A stretch of 39,787 bases of DNA, from positions 1 to 39,787 of the forward strand of contig JAFRRO010000079.1 of the NCBI GenBank assembly GCA_017428025.1, read 5' to 3'. Below the pieces are notes generated by a model. The model worked only from the letters and a program-made list of their open reading frames with translations. It ran no database searches and was not told the DNA's origin. Position numbers and translations under genes: made by a program. The DNA is from Clostridia bacterium. Its GTDB lineage: Bacteria; Bacillota; Clostridia; Christensenellales; CAG-138. Positions 7,920 through 14,928 of this stretch are shown one piece after another. Each line of letters begins with the position of its first letter. Positions within the stretch are counted from its first letter, which is position 1.

Positions 7920-9761
7920 TTACATGCTCTTGCTGACGTTGCCGCCGAGCTTATCCGCAATGCGGTTGGTGATCAGGATGAACGCGATGATGACGATACA
8001 GATTGCGTCCGCCACCTGCGGCATCGCTTCCTTGGAATAGTCGAAAGCGAGGAAGGACAGTGTGTAGTTCTTCGGCGTCATCAGAATGGCGATCAGGTCG
8101 AGCTCTTTTGCGATACTGATGAAGGAAAGCAGGAAGCCCGAGAGGAAGCCGTTCTTTGCGAGCGGAATCACGATGCTGCCGATCCTGCGCCAGAAGCCCG
8201 CGCCGTTGATCGTCGCCGCTTCCTCCAGCTCGACCGAAATCTGCATCATGTTCGACGAACCGGACCGGCTGGCGAACGGGAAGTGCTTGACGATCGAGAC
8301 GATGAGGATCAGCGCGAAGGTGCCGTACAGCGACGGGATCAGTCCGCCGAGACGCGGCTGACTGAACATTGCGAAGTAGATCGCGGAGAACGCGACGCCC
8401 GGCATCAGGTACGGAATGAAGATCAGCTGTTCGACCGTGTTGCCGTACCACTTGCCTCTGCCGCGCGTGGTGATGTAGCCGAAGAACTGACCGAACACCG
8501 CGGTGACGAGCGAGGCGATCAGGGAGAGCTTGACCGTGTTCCAAAGCGCGCGGCCGAACTCGGAATTGCGGAACAGACCGTTCTGCGCAAAGCCGGGATT
8601 GGGCGCGTTCTGCAGCTCGCCCACCCACGCGTACAGCGTCAGGTTGTTGAGTCCGTAGCCGCCGCCCGGCAGGATCTGGAACGATTCCATGACGAGGAAG
8701 AACACCGGCATGACCATGGCGCCGACGAGGAAGATCACGATGATGATCAGCATCGGCCACTTTGCCTTGCGCAGGGGGATCAGGTTCGAGCGCGTGCCCT
8801 TGCCGCCGATCGTCGCGTACGATTTGCGCGTGCCGATCAGCCGCTGGTTGACGATGATCGTGCCCGCCGCGAGCAGGATCATCAGAATGGACATCGCATA
8901 GCCGACGCCCTTGGGGCTGTTGTTGATGAAGTCCTTCATGCGGGTTGCGAGCACGTAGAACGGCGTACCGTCCGCATTGTTTCCGCCGAGACGCGCCGCC
9001 ACGCCGTAGGTGCCGATCGACTTAGAGATCGTCATGATCGTCGCCGAGAGGATTGACGGCAGAATCAGCGGCAGCGTGATGCTCTTCAGAATCTGCGCCT
9101 TGCTCGCGCCCTGAATCTCGCCCATCTCCTCAAGCTCGGAGTTGATCGAACGCAGCGCGCCGGACGCCATGATGTAGGAGAACGCGTAGTAGTGCATCGT
9201 CATGACGAGGATGATCGGGATAAAGCCGGACGCAAGGGCATCCGGCACCGGTATGCCTAAGCTTGACAGCACGCCGTTGCCGCCCATAGAGGGGTTGCGG
9301 AAGATCGTCATCCACGCGAGCGCTTTGCACCACGACGGAATCATGTACGGAATGAGGATCAGCGCGGACAACAGTCCCTTCGCGGGGATGTCCGTACGCA
9401 CCATCAGCCACGCCATCAGCGCGCCGAGCGGGACGGAGATCACGGTGACGAACGCGCCGATGATCAGCGAGTTGCGAAGCGGAACCCACAGGATCGTCTT
9501 GGTCAGCGGGCTCGCCAGAAGATACTTCCAATACCAGAGCGTATAGTCGCCCACCTTGGAACCGGGAATGTTGCGAAGCTCCGATTTTGCCACGACAAAC
9601 GTGTTCTGGACCATGGAGAGAAGCGGAATGACAATCGTGATGAACAACAGGATCAGCGTAAAGAACACGATCATGTTGAACGGATTGCCGATCACGCTCA
9701 AAAACTGGTTCTTGAACCGTTTCTTGGTCATCGGAGGACGTTTCCATCCTTTTTTTGCCAT
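7920..9761 (-). CDS. ABC transporter permease, two fused permease domains (FbpB/AfuB type)
   Basis: 613 residues, about twelve membrane segments. It consists of two tandem BPD_transp_1 domains in one chain, split near residue 330. Each half carries an EAA loop for docking to the ATPase: EMGEIQGASKAQILKSITLP at about 205-224 and EEAATINGAGFWRRIGSIVI at about 510. A fused permease of this kind is typical of ferric (FbpB, SfuB) and hexose-phosphate (AfuB) importers, and differs from sugar importers with two separate permeases. GGAGGT lies eight bases before the start. It sits 30 bp after the HAD gene and 35 bp before the ATPase gene in the same operon. Confidence 0.92.
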   Translation of the reverse strand: MAKKGWKRPPMTKKRFKNQFLSVIGNPFNMIVFFTLILLFITIVIPLLSMVQNTFVVAKSELRNIPGSKVGDYTLWYWKYLLASPLTKTILWVPLRNSLIIGAFVTVISVPLGALMAWLMVRTDIPAKGLLSALILIPYMIPSWCKALAWMTIFRNPSMGGNGVLSSLGIPVPDALASGFIPIILVMTMHYYAFSYIMASGALRSINSELEEMGEIQGASKAQILKSITLPLILPSILSATIMTISKSIGTYGVAARLGGNNADGTPFYVLATRMKDFINNSPKGVGYAMSILMILLAAGTIIVNQRLIGTRKSYATIGGKGTRSNLIPLRKAKWPMLIIIVIFLVGAMVMPVFFLVMESFQILPGGGYGLNNLTLYAWVGELQNAPNPGFAQNGLFRNSEFGRALWNTVKLSLIASLVTAVFGQFFGYITTRGRGKWYGNTVEQLIFIPYLMPGVAFSAIYFAMFSQPRLGGLIPSLYGTFALILIVSIVKHFPFASRSGSSNMMQISVELEEAATINGAGFWRRIGSIVIPLAKNGFLSGFLLSFISIAKELDLIAILMTPKNYTLSFLAFDYSKEAMPQVADAICIVIIAFILITNRIADKLGGNVSKSM

Positions 9762-9791
9762 GTTCAGACCTCCATTTCGGGATTTGAAAAC

Positions 9792-10550
9792 TTACGCGTC
9801 GGGCTGCAGCTCTTTCTTGAGCAGCGTGTATACGTCATAGATGTCGGTGATCTGATAGTCCGGCTCGACTTCGTACTTGCCGACGTCCTTTTGCTTGGTC
9901 AGAAACGAATTGATCTTGAACACCCGGCCGTAACCCATCTTTCTCGGACCGACGACGTCGCGCGAGAGCGTGTCGCCGACGAACGCGCATTCCTCGGGCT
10001 TGAGATTCGCCTGATTGAGCGCGACGCGGAAGACGTTCGGATGCGGCTTGCGGTAGCCGGTGATCGAGGAAAGCGTGATATCGTCAAAATACTGGCGTAC
10101 GCCGTACTTCTCGAGCGTGTCGAACACCTGGAAAAGGCTGCCCGTGTTGCTGACGACCGAAACATACAGTCCGAGATCCTCTTTGAGGCCTTTGAGCATC
10201 TCCGCCGCGTGCTCGCGAAGCTTGCGGTCGTAGAACGTCGTCTCCCACATATGCGCGATCTCCTCGCTGATCTCGGCAAGCTTTGCCTTGTCCACCGGAA
10301 TGTCCCTGAAGCCCCAGTCGGGCCAGATCTCCTCCGGCTTCAGCTCGCGCAGCGTGCGCTCGGAATCCTTCTTGTATTCCTGAATGCCGGCGCCGACGAT
10401 CTTCCAGAGCTCCTCCGCTCCGTAAGGCACTTCGATGCCGTGTTTGTTCAGAATTTCGTACAGCGCGTACGCGGTTGCGCGGTCGTTTTTCTCGTCGGAA
10501 TAGAGGTCCTCCAACGTTCCTCCCATGTCGAACATCACGGCCTTGATCAT
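9792..10550 (-). CDS. HAD-superfamily hydrolase heading the ABC operon
   Basis: 252 residues from the start at 10550; GAGGAGG lies upstream, and the longer open frame to 10643 would read through the promoter and operator. HAD motifs are in order: FDMGGTLED (nucleophile Asp8), VVSNTGS (motif II Ser/Thr), GYRKPHPNVF (motif III Lys) and FVGDTLSRDVVGPRKMG (motif IV acids). The second Asp of the DxD pair is Gly, as in many DxGGT members. A helical cap lies between motifs I and II. Such enzymes remove phosphate from small molecules. Being first in an operon for a phospho-compound-type importer, it may dephosphorylate the imported substrate; this is inference. Confidence 0.85.
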   Translation of the reverse strand: MIKAVMFDMGGTLEDLYSDEKNDRATAYALYEILNKHGIEVPYGAEELWKIVGAGIQEYKKDSERTLRELKPEEIWPDWGFRDIPVDKAKLAEISEEIAHMWETTFYDRKLREHAAEMLKGLKEDLGLYVSVVSNTGSLFQVFDTLEKYGVRQYFDDITLSSITGYRKPHPNVFRVALNQANLKPEECAFVGDTLSRDVVGPRKMGYGRVFKINSFLTKQKDVGKYEVEPDYQITDIYDVYTLLKKELQPDA

Positions 10551-10584
10551 TTGCGCTCCTCCTCGTTCGGATGAAATACGACAA

Positions 10585-10602
10585 AGCGCAAACGTTTGCG
10601 CT
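10585..10602. promoter_or_regulatory. LacI-type operator palindrome, ABC operon
   Basis: A perfect 18-bp palindrome, AGCGCAAACGTTTGCGCT, with the central CG of LacI/GalR-family operators. It begins 12 bp downstream of the -10 box of the ABC-operon promoter, around the transcription start, where a bound repressor would block initiation. An identical copy occurs at 11897-11914. No LacI-family gene lies in the window. Confidence 0.85.
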
Positions 10603-10614
10603 CCACCTGTCACA

Positions 10615-10643
10615 ATCTTACCACGCAACGCCTTTCTTGTCAA
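10615..10643 (-). promoter_or_regulatory. SigA-type promoter of the HAD-ABC operon
   Basis: On the minus strand TTGACA (10638-10643), a 17-bp spacer and TAAGAT (10615-10620). The -35 context ATCGATTGACAAG is the same as that of the mgtC-like promoter at 11856, and the distance from -10 to operator is also the same (12 bp). Confidence 0.8.
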
Positions 10644-10802
10644 TCGATTTATGAAAATTTATACGACTTTTTTCATATTTTTGATGCGTATTTCTGCCGG
10701 TAAAAGCGCAGGACCGGAGAAAAACCGCCGTTTGACCGCAGTCGGCGCAAAACAACGCAAACGATTTCAGGTTCCCCCCTTTTCAAACCCGAAAATCTGT
10801 GC

Positions 10803-10808
10803 TATAAA
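10803..10808 (+). promoter_or_regulatory. Possible extended -10 for the EEP gene
   Basis: TGCTATAAA gives an extended -10 (TATAAA at 10803-10808); a weak -35 (TTTTCA) lies at 10780-10785 with a 17-bp spacer. A half-site CGCAAACG, identical to the left half of the nearby operators, occurs at 10756-10763 upstream. The other half is not conserved. Confidence 0.4.
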
Positions 10809-10840
10809 TGAGGTATCCCACGATAAAGGAGCGTTTCAGC

Positions 10841-11824
10841 ATGGATGCAATTCCCTATGCGCTGCGCCTGCGTCTTTCCGACGCCGTTCCCGCCGACGGT
10901 CAGCTTGCCGTAATGCGGCGGATCCCGCAATTTGACGGACCGGAGGTTTGCCGCCTGCCGCTGAACCCGCGCCCCGCGCCGCAGTCGATCCGCGCCGCGG
11001 TGTTCAATGTGGAACACGGATACCGGATCCGGGAGATCGCCGATTTTCTGGAAGCCTGTCCGACGCTGCGGGATGCGGACATCCTGTTCGGCAACGAATT
11101 CGACGACGGCACCGAGCGCAGCGGCAACATCGACGCGTCGCGCGCGCTTGCGGAGCGGCTCGGGTATCAGTACGCGTACGCGCTGGAGTTCATCGAACTC
11201 GTCAACCCGAACGACCGGAAGGGCTATGAGGGCAATACACTGTTTTCGCGCTGGCCGATCGTGCGGGCGGAATCGCTGTATCTGCCGGAGGGCTATAACT
11301 GGTACTTCGACGAGCAGAAGCGCATCGGCGAACGCGTCGCCGTGTTCTGCGAGCTGGATGTTGCCGGAACGCACGTCGGCGCGGTCAGCATCCACCTCGA
11401 AAACCGCACCTCCCCCGAGGCGCGCGCCCGGCAGACGGAAGCGATCCTCGCGCACGCGGAGCGGATGTTCGGCGGAATGCCGGTTCTGATCGGCGGCGAT
11501 TTCAACACCAACGGCTTCGATTACAGCCCCGAGGCCTGCGAAGCGCAGTACCGCAGACAGTGCAGGGACGGCGTCATCGCCGACGCGACGGAAGAACCGC
11601 TGTTCCGCGCAATCGAGCAAGCGGGCTTCGACTATCGCTCCTGCAACGGCGAACGCATCGAAACGCGGCGGCGTCCGACCGGCGACGGTTTTTTGAAGCT
11701 GCATCTCGACTGGATCCTTCAAAAGCGCGCGATGTGCATCCGGCACGGCTGTATCTCGACGGTGCTCGAAAACGGCGATCAGCTGTCGGATCACAACGCC
11801 GTCTGGGCGGATTTCTGTCTGTAA
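10841..11824 (+). CDS. Endonuclease/exonuclease/phosphatase-fold hydrolase
   Basis: 327 residues from the start at 10841, chosen for AAAGGAG nine bases upstream; an earlier ATG at 10808 lacks a site. No signal peptide. The EEP-fold motifs appear in order: VFNVEHG near the N-terminus, ILFGNEFD with the metal-binding Glu, EGNTLFSRWPI, VGAVSIHLEN, LIGGDFNTNG (catalytic Asp/Asn), DWIL, and the closing SDHNAVWADF with the catalytic Asp-His pair. The family includes nucleases, inositol-phosphate phosphatases and sphingomyelinases that cut phosphodiesters or phosphomonoesters using a divalent metal. It lies between two LacI-type operators and next to a phospho-compound-type importer, so an intracellular phosphodiesterase acting on the imported substrate is possible. 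Confidence 0.85.
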   Translation: MDAIPYALRLRLSDAVPADGQLAVMRRIPQFDGPEVCRLPLNPRPAPQSIRAAVFNVEHGYRIREIADFLEACPTLRDADILFGNEFDDGTERSGNIDASRALAERLGYQYAYALEFIELVNPNDRKGYEGNTLFSRWPIVRAESLYLPEGYNWYFDEQKRIGERVAVFCELDVAGTHVGAVSIHLENRTSPEARARQTEAILAHAERMFGGMPVLIGGDFNTNGFDYSPEACEAQYRRQCRDGVIADATEEPLFRAIEQAGFDYRSCNGERIETRRRPTGDGFLKLHLDWILQKRAMCIRHGCISTVLENGDQLSDHNAVWADFCL

Positions 11825-11855
11825 GCGCATCTTTGAATGAAATACGGAAAATCGA

Positions 11856-11884
11856 TTGACAAGCGATACAGAACGTGATAAGAT
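11856..11884 (+). promoter_or_regulatory. SigA-type promoter of the mgtC-like gene
   Basis: TTGACA (11856-11861), 17-bp spacer, TAAGAT (11879-11884). It closely mirrors the ABC-operon promoter, including the preceding ATCGA and the following AAG. Confidence 0.8.
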
Positions 11885-11896
11885 AAAGCAAAGAAC

Positions 11897-11914
11897 AGCG
11901 CAAACGTTTGCGCT
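11897..11914. promoter_or_regulatory. LacI-type operator palindrome, mgtC-like gene
   Basis: Identical 18-bp palindrome to that at 10585-10602, again starting 12 bp after the -10 box. It lies in the 5' untranslated region, 34 bp before the chosen start codon. Confidence 0.85.
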
Positions 11915-11947
11915 GCTTTGCGATTTTTCAGAAAGGCGGTACCTGTT

Positions 11948-12679
11948 ATGAGCGGCACGCTTGCGTGGTATATGTTCGGACAGTTCTCCCTGCTGCAATA
12001 CCTGGAGTTCTTTCTCCGCATCCTCATCGCCTGCATCTGCGGCGCGTGCATCGGATTCGAGCGCACGAAGCGTCTGAAGGAAGCGGGCGTTCGCACGCAC
12101 ATCATCGTATGCTGCGCAGCGGCATTGACCATGCTCATATCGAAGTACGCGTTCAGCGACCTTATTTCTCCCGTCGGCGCGAAGCTGTTCGGCACAAACG
12201 GCACGGACCCTGCGCGCCTTGCGGCACAGATCATTTCCGGCGTATCGTTTCTCGGAGCGGGAATGATTTTCCGTACCGGCAATTCCACCCATGGTCTTAC
12301 GACGGCGGCAGGGATCTGGGCAACCGCGGCCATCGGGCTTGCGATCGGCGCAGGTATGTATGTAATCGGGCTCTTTGCAACGCTCATCATCGCCGTTATC
12401 CAGATCATCATGCACCGGTTCACGATCGGCACCGATTCAACGGTGATCGGGTTGGTCAGCTGTATGGTTGTCGATGCAAAGGCGTTCCGTCAGGCATTCA
12501 ACGAGTATGCAGATAAGCACCGCATCCTGATCATTTCCACCAAGATCAGTTTTTTGCAGGAAGGTGCAAAGTATGAGCTCAACCTTCGGCTAAACAACAG
12601 CACCACCATTACCGATCTGATCGATTTCTTAAACGAAACGGAAGGCGTAAAAACCATCAGCTGCGAAATCAGCAGATAA
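11948..12679 (+). CDS. MgtC/SapB-family membrane protein
   Basis: 243 residues from the ATG at 11948, preceded by GAAAGGCGG; a TTG at 11918 extends the frame but falls next to the operator and has no site. Five membrane segments lie in the first 150 residues, with the family motif CIGFERTKRLKEAGVRTHIIV and the conserved SGVSFLGAGMIF...GLTTAAGIWATAAIGLAIG core. The C-terminal 80 residues (ILIISTKISF to KTISCEIS) form an ACT-like cytoplasmic domain. MgtC proteins help cells cope with low magnesium and disturbed phosphate or ATP balance, often by acting on the F-type ATPase or on phosphate uptake. Here the gene has the same promoter-operator as the ABC operon, which ties it to substrate uptake rather than to a magnesium sensor. 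Confidence 0.88.
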   Translation: MSGTLAWYMFGQFSLLQYLEFFLRILIACICGACIGFERTKRLKEAGVRTHIIVCCAAALTMLISKYAFSDLISPVGAKLFGTNGTDPARLAAQIISGVSFLGAGMIFRTGNSTHGLTTAAGIWATAAIGLAIGAGMYVIGLFATLIIAVIQIIMHRFTIGTDSTVIGLVSCMVVDAKAFRQAFNEYADKHRILIISTKISFLQEGAKYELNLRLNNSTTITDLIDFLNETEGVKTISCEISR

Positions 12680-12695
12680 CGGTCTTTTCCGATTC

Positions 12696-12723
12696 CCGCT
12701 TCACGTTGTGGAGCGGTTTTTTT
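12696..12723 (+). terminator. Intrinsic terminator of the mgtC-like gene
   Basis: CCGCTTCAC-GTT-GTGGAGCGG (9-bp stem with one G-T pair) followed by TTTTTTTG, 17 bases after the stop codon. Confidence 0.85.
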
Positions 12724-12727
12724 GTAC

Positions 12728-12752
12728 AAAAAAACGAGACCCGAAGGTCTCG
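12728..12752 (-). terminator. Intrinsic terminator of rpsF-ssb-rpsR
   Basis: On the minus strand CGAGACC-TTCG-GGTCTCG followed by seven T. It faces the mgtC-like gene's terminator, so the convergent units are insulated from each other. Confidence 0.9.
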
Positions 12753-12782
12753 TGCTAAGCGGTCTGGGTTACGGTAAATACC

Positions 12783-13025
12783 TTACTCTGCGCAGTAGGG
12801 CAGCAGAGCCATGATCCGCGCGCGCTTGATCGCGATCGCGAGATCGCGCTGATGCTCGGCGCACACGCCGGACATGCGGCGGGGCATGATCTTTCCGCTC
12901 TCGGAAATGAAGCCCTGCAGCTTTTTGATGTCCTTATAATCGATGGATGTGGCCTTCTCAACGCAGAAACGGCAAACTTTGCGTCTGCTTCTCGGACGAC
13001 GGGGACGCAGTTTACGATCTTCCAT
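12783..13025 (-). CDS. rpsR: Ribosomal protein bS18
   Basis: 80 residues, the usual length. The conserved S18 core is present: [22 protein letters not shown], then [19 protein letters not shown]. It binds 16S rRNA together with S6 in the platform of the small subunit. The N-terminus carries VCRFC and the middle carries GVCAEH, so this is the cysteine-rich (C+) form expected to hold zinc, unlike the E. coli protein. GGAGG precedes the start. It is the last gene of the rpsF-ssb-rpsR operon, 24 bp after ssb. Confidence 0.97.
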   Translation of the reverse strand: MEDRKLRPRRPRSRRKVCRFCVEKATSIDYKDIKKLQGFISESGKIMPRRMSGVCAEHQRDLAIAIKRARIMALLPYCAE

Positions 13026-13049
13026 GTGATGCCTCCTGATAAATTTGAA

Positions 13050-13469
13050 TTAAAACGGTAAGTCGTCGGAATTGATGTCGGTGAATCCGGCGAGATCCTG
13101 CGCGCTGGCCTGCGGACGCGGCGCGGAATAACCGCTCTGCGAATCGTCCGCGCTCTTGGGCGTCAGGAATTCGACCTCATCTGCCGATACGTCAAGCGAC
13201 ATACGGGTTGTGCCGTCCTTTGCTTCGTAGGTGCGTGCCTGGAGCTCGCCCACGACGGCGACTTTGCGCCCCTTTGCGAGATAACGCGCGCAGGTGTCGC
13301 CCAGCTGCCGCCATGCGTTGATGCGGAAAAAGTCCGTTTGCTTTTCACCGCTCTGGTTCGCGAAGCGTCTGTTAACGGCGATGGTAAAGGTGCAGACGGT
13401 CACGCCGCTGGGCGTGCTGCGCACCTCGGGGTCATGAGTCAGGTTGCCGATCAAAGTAATTTTATTCAT
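13050..13469 (-). CDS. ssb: Single-stranded DNA-binding protein
   Basis: 139 residues. The N-terminal 105 residues form the OB-fold (MNKITLIGNLTHDPEVR, FTIAVNRRF, FFRINAWRQLGDTCARYLAKGRKVAVVGELQ). A short disordered linker follows, and the last residues INSDDLPF are the acidic tip that recruits replication and repair proteins. It coats single-stranded DNA during replication, recombination and repair. The gene sits between rpsF and rpsR, the usual Gram-positive arrangement. GGAGG lies upstream of the start. Confidence 0.97.
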   Translation of the reverse strand: MNKITLIGNLTHDPEVRSTPSGVTVCTFTIAVNRRFANQSGEKQTDFFRINAWRQLGDTCARYLAKGRKVAVVGELQARTYEAKDGTTRMSLDVSADEVEFLTPKSADDSQSGYSAPRPQASAQDLAGFTDINSDDLPF

Positions 13470-13511
13470 GCTTTCGTTTCCTCCGTTCTTTCGTGCTGTT
13501 TACTTTGTTGG

Positions 13512-13799
13512 TTATGCTTCCTTACGAGTGACCATGTAACGCATGAGCCGTTCATCGTTGCGCATGTTGCGCTCCAGCTCACGGGGCAGTTCGGGATTCG
13601 CGTTGAAAACGACCAGAACGTAATAGCCCTCCGTCTTGTAGTCGATCGGATATGCCAGGCGACGCTTGCCCCACACATCGGTCTTCTCGATCTCGCCGCC
13701 GTTCGCGGTGATGATTTCTGCAAACTTAGCCATAACTGCCTGATCTGCTTCTTCATCCAGTTCCGGCGTGATCACGTACAAAACTTCGTACTGATTCAT
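13512..13799 (-). CDS. rpsF: Ribosomal protein bS6
   Basis: 95 residues from the ATG at 13799, which has AAGGAGG eight bases upstream; the longer open frame starts in the promoter. Features of S6: NQYEVLYVITPELDEEA, GGEIEKTDVWGKRRLAYPIDYKTEGYYVLVVFNA, and a C-terminal RNDERLMRYMVTRKEA. It pairs with S18 on the 30S platform. First gene of the rpsF-ssb-rpsR operon; its leader carries a hairpin probably used for S6:S18 feedback. Confidence 0.97.
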   Translation of the reverse strand: MNQYEVLYVITPELDEEADQAVMAKFAEIITANGGEIEKTDVWGKRRLAYPIDYKTEGYYVLVVFNANPELPRELERNMRNDERLMRYMVTRKEA

Positions 13800-13816
13800 G
13801 TTTTTCACCTCCTTAT

Positions 13817-13851
13817 GGTCTTGTGGCCTTCTTCCGAAGGCAAGAAGGACC
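13817..13851 (-). promoter_or_regulatory. rpsF leader hairpin, probable S6:S18 autoregulatory element
   Basis: The mRNA between promoter and ribosome binding site folds as GGT-CCTTCTT...AAGAAGG-(CCACAAG)-ACC: a 7-bp inner stem, an outer clamp and an asymmetric 3' bulge starting CC. It ends three bases before AAGGAGG. Known S6:S18 leader motifs have a stem-loop with a C-rich bulge mimicking the 16S site, so feedback repression is likely; the canonical CCG is CCA here. Confidence 0.55.
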
Positions 13852-13863
13852 GTTAGCTTTCGT

Positions 13864-13892
13864 ACTATATCACAGTTTTTCCCCGAATGCAA
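13864..13892 (-). promoter_or_regulatory. rpsF operon promoter
   Basis: On the minus strand TTGCAT (13887-13892), 17-bp spacer, TATAGT (13864-13869). Divergent from the holA promoter 13 bp away. Confidence 0.8.
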
Positions 13893-13905
13893 GGACTTTT
13901 TTTCG

Positions 13906-13934
13906 TTGTATTCCGTTTTTTTCTGTGGTATAAT
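13906..13934 (+). promoter_or_regulatory. holA promoter, predicts leaderless mRNA
   Basis: TTGTAT (13906-13911), 17-bp spacer, TATAAT (13929-13934) with an extended TG. The start codon begins at 13942, where transcription itself should begin, leaving no room for a ribosome binding site. Confidence 0.7.
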
Positions 13935-13941
13935 TCCGGTG

Positions 13942-14928
13942 ATGAACGAACGGGAACTGTTTGAAAAAACCAACGGCCGCACCCTGTCGGGCGCCTACTG
14001 CTTTGCGGGCAGCGAAGAGCTTCTGAAGCAGCAGGCGGTCGATCGCATCGTCGCGCTGCTCGATCCCGGTTTTGCCGATCTGAACCTCAAACGGCTGAAG
14101 GCGCCGGAGCCTTTGCTGCTTCTGGACGCGCTGCGCAGCGTGCCGGTGTTCGACGCGCTGTGCGTGTCGATCGTCACCGATTATTCGGACGACGAGGTCT
14201 TTTCGGGACTCGAAAAGCTGCGCGCGCTCGACACGCTCTTTGCGGCGCAGGATGCGATCACGCTGTTTGTGCGCCGCGGCGCGGCAAGGGACAGCGCGCT
14301 GGTCCGGCTTTTTAAGGAAAAGAACCGCTTCGTTTCGTTCGACGCGCTCGACGAAGACCGCGCGATGCGCATGTGCATGCGCGCGTGCGCCAACCGCGGC
14401 GTGCGGCTCGACCGGCCGGAGGCGTACCGGCTCGTCGACATGGTCGGCACCGACGCGTACCGGCTCCAAAACGAGGCGTCCAAGCTTTGCGACTACGTGG
14501 GCAGCGGCGGCGCAATCACCGACGCGGTGCTGAAAACCGTCGTGACGGCGTCGGTGGAGTTTGAAATCTTCCCGATGCTCAATGCGCTTCTTGCGGGCAA
14601 CAAAAAGGCCGCGATGCGCATGCTGCAGGAGGCGCTTCGCGACCGGAACGAAAACGCGCTCGGCATCGCGTCGTTCCTCGAAGGGCGGCTGAAATCGATG
14701 CTGATAGCAAAGGAGCTGCTTGAGGAAAAGCGTCCGCGCGCCGAAGTGCTGAAAAGCATCGGCGGCAGTCCGAAGGCCGCCGAAATGACGCTGAAAAACG
14801 CGCAGAAATTCTCCGTCGAACGGCTGCGCTTCGCCGTCGCCGCCTTCGCCGAGATCAATGCGAACCTCAAAAAAGGTCTGACGGACGAGGAAAACGGTCT
14901 GATCCTCGCGATCTGTCAAAGCTTTTAG
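13942..14928 (+). CDS. holA: DNA polymerase III delta subunit
   Basis: 328 residues from the ATG at 13942; upstream extension of the frame would run through the promoter. HolA traits: SGAYCFAGSEELLKQQAVDRIV at the N-terminus, the region around LRSVPVFDA, RFVSFDALDED, and the C-terminal collar-type FEIFPMLNALLAGNKKAAMRMLQEAL and NANLKKGLTDEENGLILAICQSF. Delta opens the beta sliding clamp as part of the clamp loader. No Shine-Dalgarno sequence is present, in line with a leaderless transcript. The stop overlaps the stop of the convergent parB-like gene by three bases, and no terminator separates them. Confidence 0.92.
   Translation: MNERELFEKTNGRTLSGAYCFAGSEELLKQQAVDRIVALLDPGFADLNLKRLKAPEPLLLLDALRSVPVFDALCVSIVTDYSDDEVFSGLEKLRALDTLFAAQDAITLFVRRGAARDSALVRLFKEKNRFVSFDALDEDRAMRMCMRACANRGVRLDRPEAYRLVDMVGTDAYRLQNEASKLCDYVGSGGAITDAVLKTVVTASVEFEIFPMLNALLAGNKKAAMRMLQEALRDRNENALGIASFLEGRLKSMLIAKELLEEKRPRAEVLKSIGGSPKAAEMTLKNAQKFSVERLRFAVAAFAEINANLKKGLTDEENGLILAICQSF

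Noticed and set aside
11918..11947. Earlier TTG start for the mgtC-like gene
   Set aside because: No ribosome binding site, and it begins four bases after the operator; the ATG at 11948 has GAAAGGCGG at good spacing.
10802..12415. 537-codon open frame opposite the EEP and mgtC-like genes
   Set aside because: Covers a promoter and operator as well as two well-supported genes on the other strand; composition not protein-like.
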